A stretch of 33,102 bases of DNA from Crocinitomicaceae bacterium. GTDB lineage: Bacteria; Bacteroidota; Bacteroidia; Flavobacteriales_D; Crocinitomicaceae. The stretch lies in assembly GCA_025210175.1 (NCBI GenBank), contig JAOASF010000155.1, positions 1 through 33,102 on the forward strand, written 5' to 3'. The notes under the pieces are model-generated. The model ran no database searches and was not told the DNA's origin. It saw only the letters and a program-made list of their open reading frames with translations. Shown here piece after piece: positions 29,911 through 33,102 of the stretch (positions within the stretch are counted from its first letter, which is position 1; the number at the start of each line of letters is the position of its first letter). Made by a program: the position numbers and the translations under genes.

Positions 29911-31185
29911 TTACAACTGGAATTCTTTTAAGCTCTTCATCAACATCCCGATAACAGGTCCTGGAATAGGCAATATTTTCAATTGGTTTTCCAAAAATTC
30001 CAATCCATTTTGCACCTGATCAATCACCGCTTTTGGATTCTTAATGGTGTAGGTGTCCGCTATTTTTAACAGGTCCTTTCTACTTATGTCAACTCTTTTT
30101 TGGTTGATCGATAGCGCTCTGCTGGTTCGTTTGTAGGTCAACATGGGATTGAGCGAATAAGTCAAGTCGTAGGCTGGAGAAAGCGACCAACTATCGCTCA
30201 CCTCATCGTAAGAAAAAGAATGGTTTTTGAGATGATCGTCCGAATTCCCAAAACCAACATTGAATACCATTCTTCGATAGAGTTCTTCCAAGTCGCGACG
30301 AGGAACCTTTAAAAACAAAGCCAGTTCAAATAGGTTTTCATAACTCGAGTGGGTAGGTTTTTGAAAATCCCAACCGGTTAATCCGGATGCCGTAAGGGTA
30401 TGAATTTTTTGACCATTCACACGATCAAAACGCTGGGTAGCAAAATGCTTCTCATCAACCAACTTTGATGGCATCATGTGAATGCCTATTTCAGTTGCCG
30501 TTAAGTAATAGGCATATTCGAGTACCTCCTTGCTGTAGGCCACAGAATCATCCAGACTCAATTTGATCAAGTAGTGAAAATAATCATCCGAAACATGGAC
30601 ATCCCCAGGTATGATGCGGCCTGTATTCTTGTGTTCAGAAATGAGAAGTTTAGGGCGTGCACCACCAGCAGACGATCCCATTTTGAAAATATTCAACAAG
30701 GCTTGATGCTCAAATTGGTTCTCACTTAAACTTTCTTTTTGATCCAAAACTTCTTTGAGCACTTCCAGTACTTCTGTCAAATCAATGGTTGTAGATTTTG
30801 TTAACCTTCTACTCGGTCTGAATTCCAAGGCCCCCATTCCGCGATTGGCCACGTAGCTTAGTTGCTCCAAAACAGAGACGGATTGATCGTTTTTGGCATT
30901 GATTTCCATCCATTTTTGAAAGACCACGTTTCCGAAATAATCGGGCAAGGAATCGGCAAACATGGGTGGAAGTCCGCGAAACGTCTCGCTGTTGAATTGA
31001 TTGAAGATTTGTGCTGGCTCCATTCGTTTCAACACTCCAGTGGAGGGAAACAAATTCTTCATATTCCCGCTAGCTAAATAGTCGGGATGATACTGAAAAG
31101 AGGAAGTCCCTTGATTTTCATCCAATCCCAAACGACCAATCTCTTCACCAAAACAATGAACTTCTATGATTTGATTTTGTGCCAT
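29911..31185 (-). CDS. hipA: HipA-family serine/threonine kinase toxin
   Basis: 424 residues, full length for a one-chain HipA. The N-terminal HipA domain (about 1-120) includes FGEEIGRLGL and the SLPDYFGNVVFQKWM segment. The kinase part has a Gly-rich nucleotide loop (MGSSAGGARPKLLI, Lys179), RFDRVNGQKIHTLTASGL, a catalytic loop GNSDDHLKNHSF (Asp316, Asn321) and a Mg-binding SPAYDLTYS (Asp340). All key residues seen in E. coli HipA are present, so it should be active. HipA kinases phosphorylate aminoacyl-tRNA synthetases and induce dormancy; the target here is unknown. The start is three bases after the HipB stop. Confidence 0.92.
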   Translation of the reverse strand: MAQNQIIEVHCFGEEIGRLGLDENQGTSSFQYHPDYLASGNMKNLFPSTGVLKRMEPAQIFNQFNSETFRGLPPMFADSLPDYFGNVVFQKWMEINAKNDQSVSVLEQLSYVANRGMGALEFRPSRRLTKSTTIDLTEVLEVLKEVLDQKESLSENQFEHQALLNIFKMGSSAGGARPKLLISEHKNTGRIIPGDVHVSDDYFHYLIKLSLDDSVAYSKEVLEYAYYLTATEIGIHMMPSKLVDEKHFATQRFDRVNGQKIHTLTASGLTGWDFQKPTHSSYENLFELALFLKVPRRDLEELYRRMVFNVGFGNSDDHLKNHSFSYDEVSDSWSLSPAYDLTYSLNPMLTYKRTSRALSINQKRVDISRKDLLKIADTYTIKNPKAVIDQVQNGLEFLENQLKILPIPGPVIGMLMKSLKEFQL

Positions 31186-31188
31186 GGT

Positions 31189-31458
31189 CTAGTAAAGCGA
31201 TCGCTTTTGTTTCAATTGCTCCCTTCTTTCTTCGAAGTGCAAATAGAAGGTTTCCATTTCATCAAAGTGCTGCAATACCTTGAGCAAAGTATCTAGGGTA
31301 CAGTTTTTTCCCGCTTCCAAATTCTGGATGGTCATTCGAGACACATCCAATAAATCAGCCAACTGCTGACGCGACAATTTGTTTTTCTTCCGCAAGACTT
31401 TGGTCATCTCACCAATTTTCAACTTTACATCACTAATCTTTAAAACGGAATCAAACAT
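31189..31458 (-). CDS. hipB: HipB-like XRE-family antitoxin
   Basis: 89 residues. An XRE helix-turn-helix spans about 27-62: KLSRQQLADLLDVSRMTIQNLEAGKNCTLDTLLKVLQHF, with SRMTIQNLEAG as the recognition helix and turn. A short N-terminal segment and a basic C-terminal tail (EERREQLKQKRSLY) flank it. It is the first gene of the pair, as usual for hipBA. It should bind HipA and the palindromes at 31464-31613 and so repress its own operon. The AUG at 31458 is the only good start; the HTH would also be kept with a later one. Confidence 0.92.
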   Translation of the reverse strand: MFDSVLKISDVKLKIGEMTKVLRKKNKLSRQQLADLLDVSRMTIQNLEAGKNCTLDTLLKVLQHFDEMETFYLHFEERREQLKQKRSLY

Positions 31459-31463
31459 ATAAA

Positions 31464-31613
31464 TGAATATTTAAATTATCAAAATTGGCCAAATAAAGCT
31501 TAAATGATAATTATAATATTCAAATATACAACATTATGCAAAGAACTTCAAATTTGAATAATATAATTTTCAAAACTTAGCATTTGTAATCTGATTGAAT
31601 ATTTTAATAATCA
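31464..31613. promoter_or_regulatory. Four regularly spaced palindromes upstream of hipBA
   Basis: 18-bp sites: TGAATATTTAAATTATCA (31464-31481), TGATAATTATAATATTCA (31505-31522), TGAATAATATAATTTTCA (31555-31572) and TGAATATTTTAATAATCA (31596-31613). Each runs TGA to TCA and is roughly palindromic. Starts are 41, 50 and 41 bases apart, so the array is symmetric. HipB dimers are the obvious candidates; E. coli HipB also binds several operators and bends the DNA between them. Confidence 0.7.
31521..31551 (-). promoter_or_regulatory. hipBA promoter
   Basis: On the minus strand TTG (31549-31551), 20 bases, TATATTTG (31521-31528), a full match to TAnnTTTG. The -7 box overlaps the second palindrome and the -33 box is next to the third, so bound antitoxin would block it. 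The predicted leader is about 55 bases. Confidence 0.7.
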
Positions 31614-31614
31614 A

Positions 31615-31644
31615 AAAGCCACCTATCAATTGACAAATGGCTTT
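31615..31644 (-). terminator. Terminator of the AIM24 operon
   Basis: AAAGCCA (31615-31621) pairs with TGGCTTT (31638-31644), and the loop holds TCAATTGA. On the minus strand a run of five T follows. Its T-run adjoins the outermost hipBA palindrome, so the two operons are packed end to start. Confidence 0.75.
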
Positions 31645-31649
31645 CAAAT

Positions 31650-32333
31650 TTAACTTCTATCCTTCACCGGCCTGAAGGGATAAATCCAACTCAGGAACGG
31701 TTGTAGCTTTCTGGTCTGAATCCAAACCTTGCCTTTTCCTCTGAACTGACAAACCAAACCTTCTCCCGAAAAGAAAAGCGATTTGTAGCCTCCGACGGAA
31801 CGAACGCTGTATTCTAATCCATCTGTAAAGCCAACAATGTGGCCGGTATCAATGACATATTCACCATCTACATCGATGGGAATGATACCTCCATATGAGT
31901 TGAACCATAAATCTCCCGAACCCTGACAACGGATCAAGAAAAAGCTCTCTCCGGAGAAAAAACCTTTCATAAAACCTTGCCACTTTGATTCTACGTTGAT
32001 TCCCATGGCACTGGCAACGAAGGCGCTATTTTGTAAATAAACCGTCTCGTTTTCCAAGTACAAATGTTCAATATCTCCAGGTGAAGCTGGTGCGATTTGA
32101 ATTTCTCCAGGACCATTTGGTGCCGAAAATTCGTTGATAAAGATGGACTCTCCTGTCAAAAAGCGACTGAATCCACCCTTGAACTTCGTTTTCATCTCAA
32201 TGTTGGTATCCATCGCCGCCATGGATCCTGCCTCTACTTTTAAGGTCTCGCCATGTGGTATTTGTACGGTAACATACCCGAAATCAGGCTTGGCCGCAAA
32301 CTCGTATTTTAATCCTTTGTATTCTGTTTCCAT
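31650..32333 (-). CDS. AIM24/TIGR00266 family protein
   Basis: 227 residues. Follows the AIM24 pattern: LKVEAGSMAAMDTNIEMKTKFKGGFSRFLTGESIFINEF near the start, PGDIEHLYL, then WQGFMKGFFSGESFFLIRCQGSGDLWFNSYG, DGEYVIDTGHIVGFTDGLEYSVRSVGG and FFSGEGLVCQFRGKGKVWIQTR at the end. It is a beta-rich cytosolic fold with two similar halves, related to tryptophan RNA-binding attenuator-like trimers; yeast Aim24 acts in mitochondria, but the bacterial role is unknown. It starts one base after its paralog's stop and ends at a terminator. Confidence 0.93.
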   Translation of the reverse strand: METEYKGLKYEFAAKPDFGYVTVQIPHGETLKVEAGSMAAMDTNIEMKTKFKGGFSRFLTGESIFINEFSAPNGPGEIQIAPASPGDIEHLYLENETVYLQNSAFVASAMGINVESKWQGFMKGFFSGESFFLIRCQGSGDLWFNSYGGIIPIDVDGEYVIDTGHIVGFTDGLEYSVRSVGGYKSLFFSGEGLVCQFRGKGKVWIQTRKLQPFLSWIYPFRPVKDRS

Positions 32334-32334
32334 C

Positions 32335-33063
32335 TTATCTCGGTTTTAGTTTGGGCCCAATGTATCTTCCGAAGGCCGTTGTATTGTGCGACTGCATCCA
32401 GACTCTTCCCTTACCATGAAATTTACACACCAAGCCTTCTCCACCGAAAATGGAACTCGCCCAACTTTGACCAGCCTTGGTTAGGGTAAAATTCAATGTC
32501 TCGTCAAAAGCGACGATGTGACCTGTATCTACAATGTATTCGCCGTCCACTTCTTTTTGATAAATGGCACCAAAAGAATTGAAGACCAAAGTCCCTTTTC
32601 CTTGCGCCTTGACCCAGAATAGACTTTCCTTCGAAAGCACATTCTTGAATCCTTGCCATGAAGCATCGATACTGATGTCCTCTGAGCAAGCCACGAAGGA
32701 GCCTCCCTGAATGATCAGCGCTTCACCTTTCAATTCTTGCATTTCCATATCGCCGACCATGGTGGCCGCGAGCCATACCTTTCCATCTTGCATGGGAGCT
32801 TCGTAGTGATTCAAAAAGAAATTTTCTCCCGAAATCATTCGCTTCAAGCCACTCATGATTCCTCGTGAGCCTTTTTGTTGAGTGGTGGTGCGAATGGTTA
32901 CATGGTTACTCTTGGCAATCATGGATCCCCCTTCTGCGATTAATTTTTGCCCCGCCTTCAAGGTAATTTCAGCTGCTGTGGCACCCGGACGGTGATGCAT
33001 TTTTACATCCAATTCGTGTTCTCTGTTTTCCATTTGGCTTAGTAAATGTGACGGTTCATCCAT
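32335..33063 (-). CDS. AIM24/TIGR00266 family protein, tandem paralog (5' end open to window edge)
   Basis: 242 residues from the first ATG in the window (33063). Alignment with the downstream paralog favours the ATG at 33033 (MENREHELDV), because both then have exactly 38 residues up to the conserved GSM. The frame has no stop up to the window end (33102), so a longer protein is possible. Family landmarks: LIAEGGSMIAKSNHVTIRT, GLKRMISGENFFLNHYEA, WQGFKNVLSKESLFWVKAQG, VDGEYIVDTGHIVAFDETL, and FGGEGLVCKFHGKGRVWMQS at the end. Tandem AIM24 genes are common in bacteria and may form mixed oligomers. Role unknown. Confidence 0.9.
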   Translation of the reverse strand: MDEPSHLLSQMENREHELDVKMHHRPGATAAEITLKAGQKLIAEGGSMIAKSNHVTIRTTTQQKGSRGIMSGLKRMISGENFFLNHYEAPMQDGKVWLAATMVGDMEMQELKGEALIIQGGSFVACSEDISIDASWQGFKNVLSKESLFWVKAQGKGTLVFNSFGAIYQKEVDGEYIVDTGHIVAFDETLNFTLTKAGQSWASSIFGGEGLVCKFHGKGRVWMQSHNTTAFGRYIGPKLKPR

Positions 33064-33102
33064 CCGGTTAATCCACTGATATTTCTCGTCTGAAGGTAAA
33101 TC

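Overview
The window looks like chromosomal DNA from a member of the Bacteroidota, most likely order Flavobacteriales. The evidence is two giant type IX secretion (T9SS) cargo proteins, one with a type A sorting tail and one with a gliding-motility-associated (type B) C-terminus; promoters of the Bacteroidota form TTG-N19/20-TAnnTTTG; few Shine-Dalgarno sequences; and AT-rich intergenic DNA. Family or genus cannot be fixed from the sequence alone. No rRNA, tRNA, CRISPR array or intact transposase was seen.

Layout. 1-340: non-coding, with a cluster of 20-nt repeats that returns at 13406-13603. 341-1560: a murein endopeptidase lipoprotein and a DUF1801 protein. 1577-3470: an ArsR / AHSA1 / DoxX-like / YdeI operon behind a promoter carrying two copies of one palindrome. 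3552-8894 (minus): a 1780-residue secreted protein with 14 tandem Ig-like repeats. 9072-10678: two tandem GNAT acetyltransferases and a helical protein of unknown function. 10728-11333: a DUF6934 protein and a 49-residue partner. 11399-13240 (minus): a GbsR/MarR-type regulator, a small membrane protein and a TIGR01777 NAD-dependent epimerase-like protein, tied together by two identical 22-bp palindromes. 13735-15555: a MscS-type channel interrupted by one in-frame stop. 15791-20587: a 1598-residue T9SS type B protein containing a 1-kb internal duplication. 20763-21839: two diverged secreted paralogs. 21866-23520: a thioredoxin-fold protein with a frameshifted C-terminus, flanked by simple-sequence arrays. 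23566-29789 (minus): an RND efflux operon (small membrane protein, adaptor, pump, outer-membrane channel) whose pump gene carries two nearby in-frame stops. 29911-31458 (minus): a hipBA toxin-antitoxin pair with four regularly spaced palindromes upstream. 31650-33102 (minus): two tandem AIM24/TIGR00266 genes, the second running open to the window edge.

How the genes work together. The clearest units are autoregulated cassettes in which a regulator sits behind its own palindromes (ArsR, GbsR, HipB), and surface proteins built from amplified Ig/PKD-like modules. Three otherwise unrelated envelope genes (MscS channel, thioredoxin-like protein, RND pump) are each broken by one or two small lesions while the rest of the frame stays well conserved. 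This suggests recent decay, strain-level inactivation or sequence error. I found no clear defence island. The least explained items are the 20-nt dispersed repeat, the DUF6934 + 49-residue pair, the four-site hipBA operator array and the GNAT-GNAT-helical operon.
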